DNA of 64,000 nucleotides, from assembly GCA_002104895.1 (NCBI GenBank), contig MCFG01000040.1:190001-254000 (forward strand), read 5' to 3'. Positions 25,270-39,732 of this stretch are shown one piece after another; position 1 is the stretch's first letter, and each line of letters begins with the position of its first letter. A program made the translations under genes and the position numbers. The notes under the pieces were generated by a model, which ran no database searches, had not been told where the DNA came from, and saw only the letters and a list, made by a program, of their open reading frames with translations. Origin of the DNA: Anaeromyces robustus. Lineage: Eukaryota; Neocallimastigomycota; Neocallimastigomycetes; Neocallimastigales; Neocallimastigaceae.

Positions 25270-27549
25270 TTATCTTAATTTATTATTATTATTATCATTA
25301 TTATTATTATTATTACCTATATTATTATCATCATTACAAGCACCACTACTTGTTCCAGCTTTTGTTGACGGAACTTCTTGATTTATGTGATAATGATAAG
25401 GTAAATGATCATTTGGTAAACTAATTGTTCTTATTGGTATATTTTGATTATTATGACTGTGATTTTGATTCTGAATTTGACTTTGACTATGATTTTGAAT
25501 ATAATTATGATTATGAACAAAATTATTATTGGTATTATCATCTGAATTACTATTATTGATAATATTATTTTTATTATTTTCAAAGAATAATGAATCAAAA
25601 ATATTATATTTGAATCGAGTAGATTGTCGATTTTTATTATTATATATTGATTTAGTTAAGGATGGTATTTTATTTCCTAATTTATAAGAACTATGACGTA
25701 AATTATAGTGTTTAGTTAAACATTGTTCACATGAACAATTTTGCATATGACCAATTTCTTCAACAGTATCTTCTACTTTATCAATAATTTCTCCAGTATT
25801 AAGAGCATCAATACAATTTTTAATTGAATTTGAAGAATTTGTTAGATCAGTATCGATGACTAAAGGTTCCGTAGTTAATCTTTTATTTAAAATTGTTTTA
25901 CTATAAGTTGATAATGAAGAAGAAGAAGAGAAAGGTAATGAATCAGCATTATTTGTTTCAGAAGCATTTGATGGTTCTATAGGAATGGATAAAAAGTTAT
26001 TTACATTTAAATTATCAACATTGTTTGATAATGTGGAGGAAGTAGTATTATTTAATAATAAAGATTTATTTTTATTATAATTATTTAACGACATGGTAGC
26101 AGTGGAAGTAGTATTATCTTTATCAAAATTTTCATTAACTACAGATGAAGAAGAAATATCATAAATTTTTTCAAAATTTTTATAATCATGTTTTTTCAGA
26201 GATTTTAATGAATGATATTTCAAATCAGAAGGATGATACTTTTTGTTTTCAATAATTATTGTCATAATTGGAGATGAAATTTGTTCTTCATATGATGAAT
26301 TGATGCTAGCATCATATGCACGATTATATATATTATTATTTTTATTAATGAATTTTGATTTTGATTTTGATTTTGATTTTGATTGTGATTTTGATTTTGA
26401 TTTTTGTCCTTCTTTTGAAACGGAAAATAAGTTTTCGTTTGAATCTATACTTGTATTTTTATTTGAATTTGAATTTAAATCTGTATTTAACTTTTTAGAA
26501 TAATTATCAATACTATTATTATCATCAATATTATTTACATCATTTTGAATTTGATGACTATGATTACTATGATGATGATGATAATGATGATGATGTGTAC
26601 TTCTTAAATGAAGTGGACTTTCTTTTAAATAATTTATTTCTTCAGAAGTTAATTTTAAACTTTCATTATTATTTTTTTCGTCATCATTATCATTATTATT
26701 ATTGTCATTTTCATAATTATTATTATTATTGTTGTTGTTGTTGTTACTGGTATAAATATTATCATACAACTTACTTAATATATTAAAGTTTGAATTAGAA
26801 TTCGATTTTTTGAAATTAAATAAATCAAAAGTACTTTGTTCATGTGGACTTAGTATTGGCGAATATTCTATTGTTTTAAGAAATTGATCTTTTTGATATA
26901 AAAATGAACATTTAGAATCATCTAAAATATCTGTATCATAAATATTTGTCTTTTTTCGTACTTTTTTTGTATTTGAGGATATATCATTTTTATTGAATTT
27001 TTTTTTTTTTTTTAATGAAAAAAAAAAATTTTTTTTACAAAACAATTCCAAAATTGTAATAATATTAATATTAAATTGAAATATATAGTATTATTAAAAG
27101 AAAATAAAATAAAAACATGTTAATAATTATATTACTCTTATTATATAAATATGTAATTATAATTATGGTAATTAAAATTTTTTATTTTTATTTTCCTTTT
27201 TTTTTTTACGAAATAGTATAAATCATAAAATGGGTCTTCTTTTTTAATAAATAAATATAAAAAATTTATAATAAAAAATATAATAATATAGAAAAAAAAT
27301 AAAATAAAAAGAAATAAAATAAAATAAAATAAAATAAAATAGAAAGAAAATGATAATATAATGATAATTTATTTATAAAAAAATATTAATAATATTTTTA
27401 TATAGGAAAAAAAAGCATAATTTACCATTATTAGTAGATATAGTTAATTTAGGTGGAAAACTAACTTCTTCATTATTATTATTATTATTAAAAGAATTTA
27501 ATTTCGATGTAGATAAAGAAGTATATGAATTTGGAGATTGTTGTTGATT

Positions 27550-27581
<32 letters not shown>

Positions 27582-28225
27582 CAGATAAATCAAAACTTGA
27601 ATTAATAGTAGTAGTATCATTAGTAGTATGGATAATACTAGTAGTATCTATAGCTTTATCTGGTAATGGTGAAACTAAAGGTAATTGTAATGAAGTGAAT
27701 GGAGGTGATGTTGGAGATAAATTAATATCTGAATGACATATAAAATTTATATCGTTATGAACATGATGATCATCCTCATGATCATTAAATAAAAATTTAC
27801 TATTATTTTTTGCATTAAAAATTAATTTTTTTATTTTTTTAACAATATAACGAGTTTTTTGGGTATCAGAATCTGATGAAGATAAAGATGAAGAAGACGT
27901 AGAAGGGGATGATAAAGAAGAATTAGAAACTAATGAAAAAGTACTACCAATTGGAGAACTTGTATAATGATCATCTGATATTCTTATATAATCAGTAGTC
28001 ATTATACCATTATGATTATTATGATTATTATTATTATTATTATAATTATTATTATATTGGTTATTACTATTATTATTACTACGATTAAGATTACAATTTT
28101 GATTGCAATCATTGAAATTATTACATTTAAAAATTATAAATTTCTTACTGTCATCATCGCTACTATCATCTTCATCATTCTCATTATCATCATTTCTTTT
28201 ATTTATATTATTATTTATATTGTGA

Positions 28226-28257
<32 letters not shown>

Positions 28258-28485
28258 TATTTTATGCCTTAAATCTAATTCATTATGAGTTATATGATCA
28301 AATTCTTGTTCATAATGATCTCCATAATAACCATCCTCTATATAATAAGATTCAATAGAACAAGAAGATAAAGAACGTAGATCAGAAGAAAACCTATCTG
28401 GATAATATTGATTAATTACATTAAAACCTGATTTTGTAATAAAAGTGGGTATTTTAGTTATAGAATGATAAATATCATTTGACAT
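25270..28485 (-). CDS. Poly-Asn/Ser-rich hypothetical protein, probably two exons (about 916 residues)
   Basis: Two long minus-strand frames lie end to end. The first starts at an ATG at 28485. I propose it splices at AATG|GTAAATT (last exon base 27426) to an acceptor in the A-rich tract (first exon base 26960, before 'TACGAAAA'). Both phases agree (1060 + 1691 nt = 917 codons), and the intron removes a poly-Lys/Phe stretch coded by A and T runs. The second frame lacks its own good ATG at its left edge. The protein has Asn, Gln (12-13), His and Ser runs, a Lys-Ser repeat of about 8 units, and an isolated Cys cluster 'NCSCEQC'. Acidic Asp-rich parts are also present. There is no signal peptide or known domain; an intrinsically disordered regulatory protein is likely. 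If the splice is wrong these are two separate genes. Confidence 0.6.
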
Positions 28486-30741
28486 TTTGATTTTTTTGAT
28501 TTAATAATTGTATATATATATATATTATATTAATATTTAATGCCTTATTAATTTTCTTTTGCTATTAATTTTTTAGTTATAATAATAATTGATTTTAATT
28601 GATTTTAACGAAAACTTTGAATGAATAAAAATATTATAAAATTTAATTAAATTTTTATTTTGAATATTTAATAGCTTTATTTTTTGTTTTTATATATTTT
28701 TTAATTTAGTGTTTTATTTTTTATTTTAACTAGTATTGCTATTGATAATTGAAAATAATGTTACTTTTTCTTATATATATATAATTAATTTATATATGTT
28801 ATCTAATGTATCTTGACAAAATCTCTGATAGTAGTATATAATTGCATTTAAAACTTCATGTATTCAATTGTCTTGTAAATAATAACGAAATTATTATAAT
28901 GATGAAAAAGAATAAAAAAAAATAGAAAAAAATAAAAAAAAAGAAATAGTTAGAAATAATAAAAAAAATTATTTTTTTATATCTAATTTTTTTTTCTTTT
29001 TTTATATATATATGAAGGTTTTTTATTTTTGTCAAATAATTAATATATTTTAATTTAAAAAATTAAAGTTTATTATTAAAAAAAATAAAAAAAAATAAAA
29101 AAAACTTGAAATATAATATTTTACCATGAATTATATAATGAAAGAAACCATTGATAATTTACCTCATTAATTAATTATCGTTAATTAATTAAGAATAAAT
29201 AAAATAATAATATTAATAATAATAATAATAATAATAAATAATAATAAAAAACAAAATAATCTAAACTTTGTTTTATATATATATCGTCGATAATTTAAAT
29301 AAATATATATATTTATATGTTTTTTTTTTACATTAATAATAAAGTTTTTTTTTTATTTTTTTGTTATAAAATTTAAAAGAGTATATATAACAATATATTT
29401 TATTATAATATATGTTTTATCTAAATTATTAGAGAATGAGACATTTTTATTTGATTGTTAATTAAAATCATTAACAATTAAAGTTGTAACTTTTTTTTTG
29501 TTTTTAAGTCATTTTATTTTTTAGCCTTGAATTTAAGTTAATATAGATGATTTATCCGTTTCTTTTTTTCATATAATTATGATAAATTATAATCATAAGA
29601 TTCTTTTTAATATTCTTATTTTTTAAATAAAAAAATTTTTCTAGAATAAATTATGTTTATCAAATAACAATAATAAAATGATATATTACTATTAAATTTT
29701 AAACTTTTTTTTAATGTTATTTTATTTAAACTTATTTTTAATATTAATTTCATATTTTTTATTTTAATATTAATTATTGCAATTAAGATTATTATTGTTA
29801 TCATTGAATGAAAAACATATATACATATCTTTTCTTTTTATTCTTTTTTTAATATATTCGGTACAATTTCCGTTTTATTTTATTTTTTTTTTTTTGCTTC
29901 TGTAATTATCTTTTTTTTTTTTTTTTTTAATAACAAAAAAAAATTTAGAAAAAAAAAGATATATATTTTTTATGATATAAATTATTATTACTTTTTATAT
30001 ATTAGTATTTTATTATATATATTATAATAAAAAAAGTAATTCATATAATATAAATGATAATAATAAATGGAAATATTATTAAAATATATATATATACAAA
30101 GCAAGATATATATTTTAATAATTTAATTATTAATAGATAACATTAAAATAAATATTCATATATATATTATAGTTAAATAAAAATTATAATTATTATTTTG
30201 ATGTTTGTATATAAAGTAGTTTAATATATAACTTTTAATCAAAAAAAATATATATATTTTAATAGTTTTGTTAATTAAAAAAAATTTTTATTTACATTTT
30301 AATATATAAAAAAAGATTAAATTTTTTTGAAATTGATTATAAATTTGGAAAAATTTAATTTTTTTAAATATTATTTTTTCTGTATAATTTTTTTAATTCT
30401 TTTTTTTTTTTTTTGTTTTTTAGAAAGAAAAATAGTATAATAACAAATTATAATAGTAAGTATTCATCATTATTTTTATATTTATTTTTTCGCATACATA
30501 AATATATAATATATAAATTTTCTTTTTAAAAATAAGTATTATAATTAACTTTAGAATAATAATATGAGTAACAATTAAAAAAAAATATATATATATAAAT
30601 ATATTATACTTTTTATCTTATTAAATAATTAATAATACATCCTATTTTGTTTTATATTTATATTCCAGTACCATTTAAAAAAAAAAATAAAATAATAAAC
30701 TAAAAATAATAAAAAAAGTAATATATAACTGAAGTAAAAAA
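28486..30741. other. Divergent intergenic region
   Basis: About 2.25 kb of AT-rich sequence between the leftward poly-Asn gene and the rightward AP-3 sigma gene. It must hold both promoters, but no conserved element can be named. Confidence 0.5.
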
Positions 30742-31475
30742 ATGATACAAGCAGTTTACATATTTAATAATCAAGGAAAACCAAGATTAATTTCAGACTA
30801 TCGTAACTTGGTAAAATTTTAAATTTTATTTATATATAAAGAAATTATTTTATTAAAAGAAATAAATATATAAAATGATAATATATTAATTTTATATAAA
30901 TATTCTTTAACTTTATATTTATGTATAATATAATCTTTATAAATGTAAAATTTATTTATAATAAATTTCAAATTTATGATTTTATTTATAATTGGAAATT
31001 CGAAATACATATATAAAATCACATTTCGAAATCTTTTTTTCTCTTTTTTTTTTTTTTAAAAAAAAATAAATAAATAAATAAAGGATGTACAAAAATCACA
31101 AGAATTCTTAAAAGAAACTTATAACCTTATTAAAACACGTAAAGATAATCAATGTAATTTTATTGAAGGAAGTAAATTATTAGGAGGTTCCAATACTAAA
31201 ATTATTTACAGAGTAAGTTATTAAAATAATATATATATAATTTAAAAAAACATAAATGAAATAATGGAATATTAATTTATTAAAAATATATATATATATA
31301 TTAATTTATTATATTATTTATTTTTATATTTTATAAATGAAATTGTTTTTATTATATTATATATATTATATATATGTTTCATACATATAATAATTCTTTT
31401 AATATTAATCTTGAAATAAATTTTATTATTTTTAAATATCTCAACATTGGAAAAAAAAATAATAACAACAACAAC

Positions 31476-31518
<43 letters not shown>

Positions 31519-32071
31519 TATTCAAAATGTAGCATTATGCTACATTATACTTTGTATTTGTTGTAGATAGTTCAGAAAGTGAACTTGGTATATTGGATTT
31601 AATTCAAGTTTTAGTCGAATCTCTTGATAAATGTTTTGAAAATGTTTGTGAATTAGATATAGTGTTCAAATGTGACCAAGTATGAATCATTTATATACAT
31701 AGATATATTTATTATATTAATATTTTGTTATTTTATTTTAGTATTTATTAGTACTTAATATACATATTAAATAAAAATTTAATTAATAGGTACATTATAT
31801 TCTAAATGAAATTATTAGTGGTGGAATGGTAAAATAATAATAATTTTTATTTATAATAAAAAATAAAAAATATATATATATATATTTTTTTTTTTTTCTA
31901 ATATTAAAATTTATAATTTTTCGAATTAATCAATAAAACTTAACTAATTATTTATATATATTTATTATTTATTATATATAAAATCCTATATATTTTATTT
32001 TTATTAAGGTCTTGGAAACAAAATATGGAGAAGTTGTACATGCCTTTAATGAACAATCAAAAATTAAATAA
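30742..32071 (+). CDS. AP-3 complex sigma subunit (small adaptin), five exons
   Basis: Exons 30742-30810, 31084-31212, 31533-31679, 31790-31828 and 32009-32071 join in frame at GT-AG borders to give 148 residues. This equals the usual length of sigma adaptins (about 145-195). Recognisable family text: 'MIQAVYIFNNQGKPRL' at the start, 'CNFIEGSKLLGG', 'IIYRHYATLYFVF', 'DSSESELGILDLIQV', 'LDKCFENVCELD' and 'GGMVLET'. The 'FNNQGKPRL' start and 'CDQVHYILNEIISGGMV' end fit the AP-3 branch rather than AP-1 or AP-2. In other eukaryotes AP-3 sorts cargo from Golgi/endosomes to the vacuole/lysosome, with sigma pairing with the delta subunit. Introns are short and very AT-rich. No shorter frame would have been read as a gene without splicing. 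Confidence 0.93.
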
Positions 32072-32267
32072 AATATCATAATATATATATATATAAAATA
32101 AAAAAAAAACAATTTTTTTTTAAAAAATAATATAATAATTATTTATAACATATATATATGTATACTCCTTAAGCGTACTCATATTTAGTATATCATTTAA
32201 ATTATCAGTAGAAAATAAAAAGAAAAAAATAAATGAAAATAATAATAAAATAATAATAATAATAATA

Positions 32268-32298
<31 letters not shown>

Positions 32299-32503
32299 AA
32301 TTGTATATTAATTAATAATTAATTACATTAGCAAATAAAATAAACACGTATAGATTATAAAACTTTCATAACATATGAAAAAAAAATTAAATTTTCTATC
32401 TCTATTTATTCACATTAATAAATTTATTTCTATTTATTATATAAAACAATCAATAAATCAATAATAATAAAAAATGTAACAATTAAATATATATATACAA
32501 AAA

Positions 32504-32539
<36 letters not shown>

Positions 32540-33659
32540 ATATAAAAAGTTTATTTTCTGTACTTTATTATTGTTATTGTTAAATATAATTCATTATACA
32601 ATTCATAATTATTCATTATTTACAATATTAACAATATTATATAATCGCTCTAACAACTGAGCTATCGAAGGATCTTTATTCATTATTTACACATAAATCA
32701 CGAATAATATTAATTAATTTTCTTTTTTTTTATTTTTTTTTACTATTTTTTTATTAAATAGTTATTATTTTTTTTTTTAACTTTTATATATATATATGTA
32801 TGTATAACTTTAATTAATTAATGCTATTTCGTTTTTATTATTGTTGTTTTTTGTCATTTTCTTTTTTTTTTTTTTTTTTTTTGTTCTTGATTTATTTATT
32901 TTTGCTTTATTATTATTGTTGTTACTATTTTTTTTAATAATTGTATTAAAAAAAAAAAAAACTTCATTACAAAAATAACATTATATTATATATATTCAAT
33001 AAAAAAAGGGATAGAAAGTTAATGTTTTTTTTTTTTTTTTTTTTTTTTGCTCTCTTTGTTCCCTTTTATATTAATGTTATTATTATTTGTTATATAATTG
33101 TTTTATTTATTTTTTTTTTCTTTTTTATAGATAAAGAAAAAAAATTGAAATTATTTAATGTATGTAAATATATATATATTACTTTACTTTTTGATATTTA
33201 TTATAAAAAAAATTAAGAAATAAAAATAAATATATATATGATGAAGAAAACAAAAAAAAAAAAAAAAAATTAATAATATATAAATTGTACAAGCATTTTG
33301 AAAAAATAAAATAAAATAAAATAAAATAAAATAAATAAATAATTAAATAAATAGAATTTAAAAATAAAATTATAATATATAAAAGAAATAAAAATAAATA
33401 ATAATTATATAAAAATAAAAAAAAATAAGATATTAATAATTTTTATAATTATTTAATATTATTATTATCTTTATTTTTTTTATTGTATTATATATATTAT
33501 TTTTTATTTTTTATTTATATATATATATATATTATTTATTTATTTATTTATTTTTATTTTTCTTTATTTTATTTTATTTTATTTATCTATTCTTTTTTTT
33601 TTTTTTTTTTTTTTATTTTTTTCAATATATATGTACACTAGAAAAAAAAAAATTAAAAG
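32072..33659. other. Convergent intergenic region
   Basis: Region between the 3' ends of AP-3 sigma and the SAPS gene. It contains AATAA microrepeats, T runs, a short TTTA tract near 33534, and the tRNA-derived insertion at 32609-32691. The small plus-strand frame at 33022 is poly-T-derived. Confidence 0.5.
32609..32691 (-). mobile_element. tRNA-Tyr-like 5' fragment between 16-bp direct repeats (SINE-like or retroposed tRNA piece)
   Basis: Minus-strand 32672-32646 reads the 5' acceptor strand and D-arm of a eukaryotic tRNA ('CCTTCGATAGCTCAGTTG', then 'TTAGAGCG'), closest to tRNA-Tyr from memory of the family. No anticodon arm, T-arm or 3' acceptor follows, so this is not a functional tRNA. 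The 51-bp segment 32625-32675 is flanked by identical repeats TTATTCATTATTTACA at 32609-32624 and 32676-32691. This looks like a target-site duplication from retroposition. Confidence 0.65.
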
Positions 33660-34212
33660 TTATATCTCATATCTAATAAGGTTTTTCTTATTAAATATAA
33701 AGTAATCATTAGTTGTTGATATAATGATAGGTTTAGAATTGGATTCTTGATAGTTTTCATAGAAAGATGGATCACTAATTAAATTTAAATCTATTGTAGT
33801 ATTAGAATATCGTAACGGTGTAGTATCTAATGCACAACAAATATTTTGCCTATCAAATGAATATGATGGACTAATTAGAATTTAATATATAATAATATAT
33901 AAATTAATAAATATTAATTATATATATATATTTATAAATTTTATATAATAATAAATTATTATTTAATCTTTGTTTATGATTATTAATATTTACCTACCGA
34001 ATATTTTTCAAAATTTTTGTATCTTTTTCTTCATTAACACCATATCCTAATAATGCAGCATCTTTTTGTATATTAATATTAATATATTAATATATAATAA
34101 TAGATAATTTAAAAAAATAAATTAATAAATAAATAAATTAAAAGTTAAATAATAATAAATAATTAAATTTTTATTTCTTCATAATATTAAATAATTTTCA
34201 TCAATGAAAATA

Positions 34213-34244
<32 letters not shown>

Positions 34245-36410
34245 AAATTAAAACTTACATAATGATTCTAATTCAACACCATCAACATTTTTCAATTCTT
34301 TATCTTTTTTTATTAATCTGGCTAAATATTTATGAGTTGATATTTTTGGAGTATAAGGTAATGGTCTAGTATTACCAATATATTCAAATTTTTGTCTATT
34401 TCCAATTTGTTCTTTAGTAGCTTTTTTCAATATTGGTAAAAAATTTTTCCATTCATTATTATTATCTAATAATGATTTTAGAATACAATTTGGTTGACTT
34501 TCACATGTAAATCTAATATGATTACACATTAATATGATATATCCTTTACAATCGATATATCTTGGTATATTGAAATTATCTATAAATTGATTAATTAAAT
34601 TAGTTTCAATAAATAAGCTATTTAAAATTGGTATATAATTTGATTTTAATGCAAATTCAAAAAATTTAAAGAATAAAGCATGATATATATTATTAGATTG
34701 ATTTTCAAAAAACCATTCTACTAAAAGTTTCCAAGGTATATATTCCAACATTTCATATTCATCTTTTTTAAGTTCTCTTATAGTTGTAATAATAATTTTT
34801 AATAAATTTATTTTACTAACAGTTAAACGTATCTTTGATTTTTTCTTATTCTTATTATTATTATTATTATTATTATTAATACTATCCTCATTATCATCAT
34901 CATCATCATCATCATCAAAAATTCTTGGTGAACCTAAACCATTACAAAGTTCTTCAATATTATTTTTTAAATAACTTACTATAGATTTTTTAAGTGGTTC
35001 TAATGGTCTATTATCAGAAAATACAAATGAAGAAGTAGTAAGTGATACATTATCAGATACATATATACATTTTTCTAAAAAGGCTAAAAGTAATTCAATA
35101 CAAGCACGTTGTTGAATCTGATTTTTATTTTCACCAATATGATTAATAAGTACAGAAAGACAAGACGGATCTAACTGAATAGATGATAATAATATATTAC
35201 TATCTTCAGTTTTAGAACCTTCTTCAATCATTTGTATTATAAATTCAGAAGTGGCATTAATAATAACTGGGAAATCTTTAAGGTCCAGCATAGTTAATAA
35301 AGTTTCTATTAATTCCATTTCTTGAAGTTCAGTAAAAAGTTGAACTTGTAAACCAGGTTTAGCATCAAATAAAAATATTGTTGATATTAAAGAAGATGTA
35401 ATTGCAGGTTCATGAATATAACGTAACATTTGATAAATTGGTTGTTCCTTAAATTCATCACTAGTGATAAGTAATGCAATTTCACCGTGAGTTAATTCAA
35501 TTAAATGATTCCAAAGAGGTTTAAAATGATTAAAATTACCTTCAGATTTTGGATGAAATATCTTTAATAATTCTTTTCCAATAAATTTTGCATTTTCAGT
35601 AACTACATTAATAAGAGGTGATGAAGTTAAAACTTTAAATGCATTATAAGATCTTTTCATTAACACCATATCTGAACATTCTCTTTTTCTAAAAACAGAT
35701 TCATCAATTGAAAACCCTTGATTTGTTTCTTCTTCATTATATAATACAGCTTCAGGTACTCTTGTTATTTTATGAATAAAAATACTTATAAAATCTAATT
35801 TTTTTTTTTTTTTTTGTTTTTTTATAAATAATAAAATAATAAATAATAATAATAAATATATAGATTTATATTATTATTTATATTATAATCTTATTTATAT
35901 AATAATAAAATATAAATTATTATTTATTATACCATTCATTTTCATTAATTCTATCATTTTTGGACTTAATTCTGGATTATCTAAATCTAAAAAATTATTA
36001 ACAAGTTGTTCTGAATTCTCACGCATATTTAATGAATTTAAACTAAAATCTTCTGGATCAGGATAACGTATATCATCTTTTATATTTCTAGCGTACATAT
36101 TTTTTTGAGTCCATAATGTATTTTCTTCATTATCCTATTAAATATTGTTAATATTATTAAAAAAAATATTATTAATTATAAAAAATTTTTTCATTTTTCT
36201 GTTCATTCTTCTTTTTTTTTTTTTTTTTTTTTTTTTATTAATAAATTATTGTATATATACCACAGACGTATCCATAACGTCATCCCAAGAATTATCAGGT
36301 AAAGTTATATCTTCATAATATTCCATTTCAGAATCATCATCACACATAAAGTCATCTTCGAAAAAAAAGTTATCAATGGAATCCGTAAAATTAATTTTTA
36401 CACACTTCAT
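33660..36410 (-). CDS. SAPS-family protein phosphatase regulatory subunit (PP6R / Sit4-associated), five exons
   Basis: Exons on the minus strand: 36410-36261, 36134-35933, 35794-34259, 34061-33998 and 33870-33660. All have GT-AG borders and agreeing phases; they total 2163 nt, 720 residues. The helical-repeat SAPS domain covers roughly residues 60-540. Family-like segments: 'SYNAFKVLTSS', 'FKPLWNHLIEL', 'MLRYIHEPAITSSLIS', 'ELQEMELIETLL', 'NATSEFIIQMI' and 'RACIELLLAFLE'. SAPS proteins bind the catalytic subunit of Sit4/PP6-type phosphatases and direct it in cell-cycle and nutrient signalling. Odd points: an Asp/Asn/Lys low-complexity insert inside the domain (about residue 370-390), and a compact C-terminal tail. 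The acidic N-terminus (exon 1) is plausible for the family. Exon boundaries were read by eye; the 3' two exons are the least certain. Confidence 0.8.
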
Positions 36411-36631
36411 TTTGTTTAATATTGATTATTATCCTTATATTCTAATTATTGTTGTTTCTTTAATAATTTTTATTATAATTTGTTTATCAAATATATTTAT
36501 TTCTTTATTAGTTTAATGGTTTGTTTTTAATATTGTTATTACTTAATTTTTTTTATCTTTTTTTTTTTTTTATCTTCTTAAAAAAATTTATTATTGTTCG
36601 TTTAAATATATTTTCAAAATTTATTTTCAAA

Positions 36632-36662
<31 letters not shown>

Positions 36663-38319
36663 GTTGTTGTTGTTGTTGTTATTATTATTATTATTATTAG
36701 TTTTTCAATTTTGTACTTAATTAATCGTTGTATTAATTATATTGTAAATGATTTAAATAAAAAAAAGTACTTAATTTATGAATTTTATAAAATTTTAACA
36801 AACTAGTATATAAATTATTTTATATATTAACTTATTGTTAAAAAAAATTTTTTTTTACTTATTTTTCAAATAAGTTATAATTTTAAAGTATTAAATTAAA
36901 TAATATATATTAATAGTTTGAATATATTATTTATTGTTATTAATTTTGAAATAAAAAAAGTTTAATTTCTAACCAAGTAGATTTTTCCCATTATATATAT
37001 TCAAAATGTTTTTTTTTTTTTTTTTTTTTTTTACTGAATATTTTAAATTAATTGTAATTATTTAAATAAAAATAAATAAATTCCCTTCTTGTATTTTATA
37101 TATTCCCTTTCGATATTTTATTCTTTTTACTTCCAAATTATTATACAAGTAATAAAAGACTTTTTCTTTGTTCAATATTTATTGAATTATAATTAATATA
37201 TATATAGTAAATAATTTATCAAAATTGTTTTTTTTTTTTTCTAATATGATAAAAGAATTAAATATCACTTTTTTATCTATTGAGTTGATATTGCTTTCTT
37301 TTGTTGTTTTTTGTTTGTTTGTTCTTGTTTTTATTTTTATCTTTTAAATTTATAAATTTACCTTTATAATAAAATGGTATAAAATAAATCAAAATATTTT
37401 ATTATAATAATATATAATATATATTATTTTTTAAAAAAGTAAAAATACTTTTTTGTAAAAATATAAATTTAAATTTTTTTATAAAAAAAATATTATTATT
37501 ATTATCAAATAATAATAAATATTATGTTATATATATATATTTAACTTAAAAAAAATAAAATCTTTTTTTTTATATTAAAAATAATTTATTGTTATAAAGC
37601 CATGGTAATTATTTAACTATGATTTAAACAAATTAAATTTTAAACAAAATTGTTTTTAAAATTTTATATTATATAGATATCAATATAAAATAAAAGTTAA
37701 GAAAGAAATTTAATAAATTAAATAATTTTATTATCTATTTATTAAAAGTTAAGATATATTCTTTCTTCTTTTATTTATTTTAATTTTCCTATTTATATAT
37801 TAAGGACTATTAAAAAAATTCAAATTATTCAAGCAAAGATGTAATAAAAAAAAGTAAAAAAAAAAAGAAAAAAATTTGGGACTTTTTTATTATTATTTAT
37901 ATAATTGTAACCTTTATATTAAAGTTTAATTAATAAATTATTAATAAAATATTTATAATAATTTTATCACTTTTTTTCTTATTTTTATTTATTTACTACT
38001 ACAGTAAAAAAATAAAAAAATAAAATAAAAAATAAGCTAAAAATTAAATAAATACTATATAAATATAATATAATTTAATATATTGACATATTGACATATT
38101 TATATATAATGCTAAGTAAATTATAAGTAAATAAATAATTAGAATCTTAAATAAATATTATAATATATATAAAAAAATTATTATTATTAATTAAATAAAT
38201 GAATAAATAAATAAATAAAGATTATTAACATAAATAACTACATTGACTCTATAATAATTAAATATTATATTAAAAAACATGGTTTAATAAATTACTATAC
38301 ATTTATCCATTTACTAATT

Positions 38320-38351
<32 letters not shown>

Positions 38352-38960
38352 TATTTATTTAATATTTATTTAAAAATATTTATAATATTTATTGACATAT
38401 TTATAAGCTATTATACCATGTAATATTGTAATATATTGTAATATATTATTATATTATATTATGGTATATTATTATTTTTTAAAAAAATAATTTAAAAAAA
38501 AAAAATTTTTTTTTATTTATCCATACCAATAATAAAAAAGATTAAAAAGTAAAAAAGTAAAATGAATCAGTTATATTAACATTATAATGTATAATATCAT
38601 AATATATAAATATAATATATTGTATAATTAATTAATATATGGTACTATTGAAAATATTAAATATATAAAAAAAATTTTTTATTATTGAAAACCTCTTTAA
38701 TAATGTCATATAAAATAACAAATAGCAATTAATTATTTTATATAATATTTATATATTATAATATATTTAATTTAAAATATATTATAATATAATTTAAATA
38801 TATATTATTGACATAGTTAATAAATATATGATTGATCCTTTATATAAATACTCTTAAATTGTTTAATAATTTAAAAAATATAATCAAATCAATTCTAATT
38901 TATTGATAATTAATTCATACATATATTATATTATATATTATAAAATGTGGAGTATATATA

Positions 38961-38993
<33 letters not shown>

Positions 38994-39710
38994 GATATTA
39001 AAAGTCAAAATATGAGATTAATTAAAAAAAAAAACTCTAAATTAATATAATAATTACATTAATAAACACATTAATAATAATTAAATAAATAAATAATTAT
39101 AAATATATAAATAAATAATACATATAAAGTAAATAAATAACATCATAATTATAACATGTTTTTTTTTTTCCTTATTCTGTATTTATTTTCTATCATAAAA
39201 ATAAACACCTATGAAAATCAAATAAACAATTTATTAATTTATTTATTTATTTATCTATTTATTTATTTAATTATTTATTTATTCATTTATTTATATATTA
39301 TTTATTAATTTTATTTAATTATATTTAATAATAAATAATATATAAAAAAATAAATAATAAACCACTATTTTTCATTACTATATAAAAAACGATTATATAT
39401 ATATTATTATTATTATTATTGTAGATTACTATTATTATTATTTATTATTTATAATCTATTATTATTTACTATTATTATTTATTATTATATGAATATCTTA
39501 GTTATTAATATATCAAAAAAAAATAAATATTTAGATTAGTATACTATAAAAAAGACATAACATTGCTATTAATGTTTATTATATTATGATGGAATAAAGT
39601 TAAAACGTTAAATATTAATTTTTTTTTAATAATACTATTTATTTATTCCTTCATTTTTAATATATATATTTTCTTATCAATGCTTCTTGTTTTAGAATAC
39701 CCGAAATCTA

Positions 39711-39732
39711 TTGTATACATTTATGTATACAA
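39711..39732. repeat. Perfect 10-bp inverted repeat with 2-bp spacer
   Basis: TTGTATACAT and ATGTATACAA face each other across TT. It could form a hairpin or be a dimeric binding site. Another short inverted pair (CCCACAT / ATGTGG) follows within 80 bp. Confidence 0.5.

Noticed and set aside
32646-32672. Functional tRNA-Tyr gene
   Set aside because: Anticodon arm, T-arm and 3' acceptor strand are absent on the 3' side, so only a 5' fragment is present.
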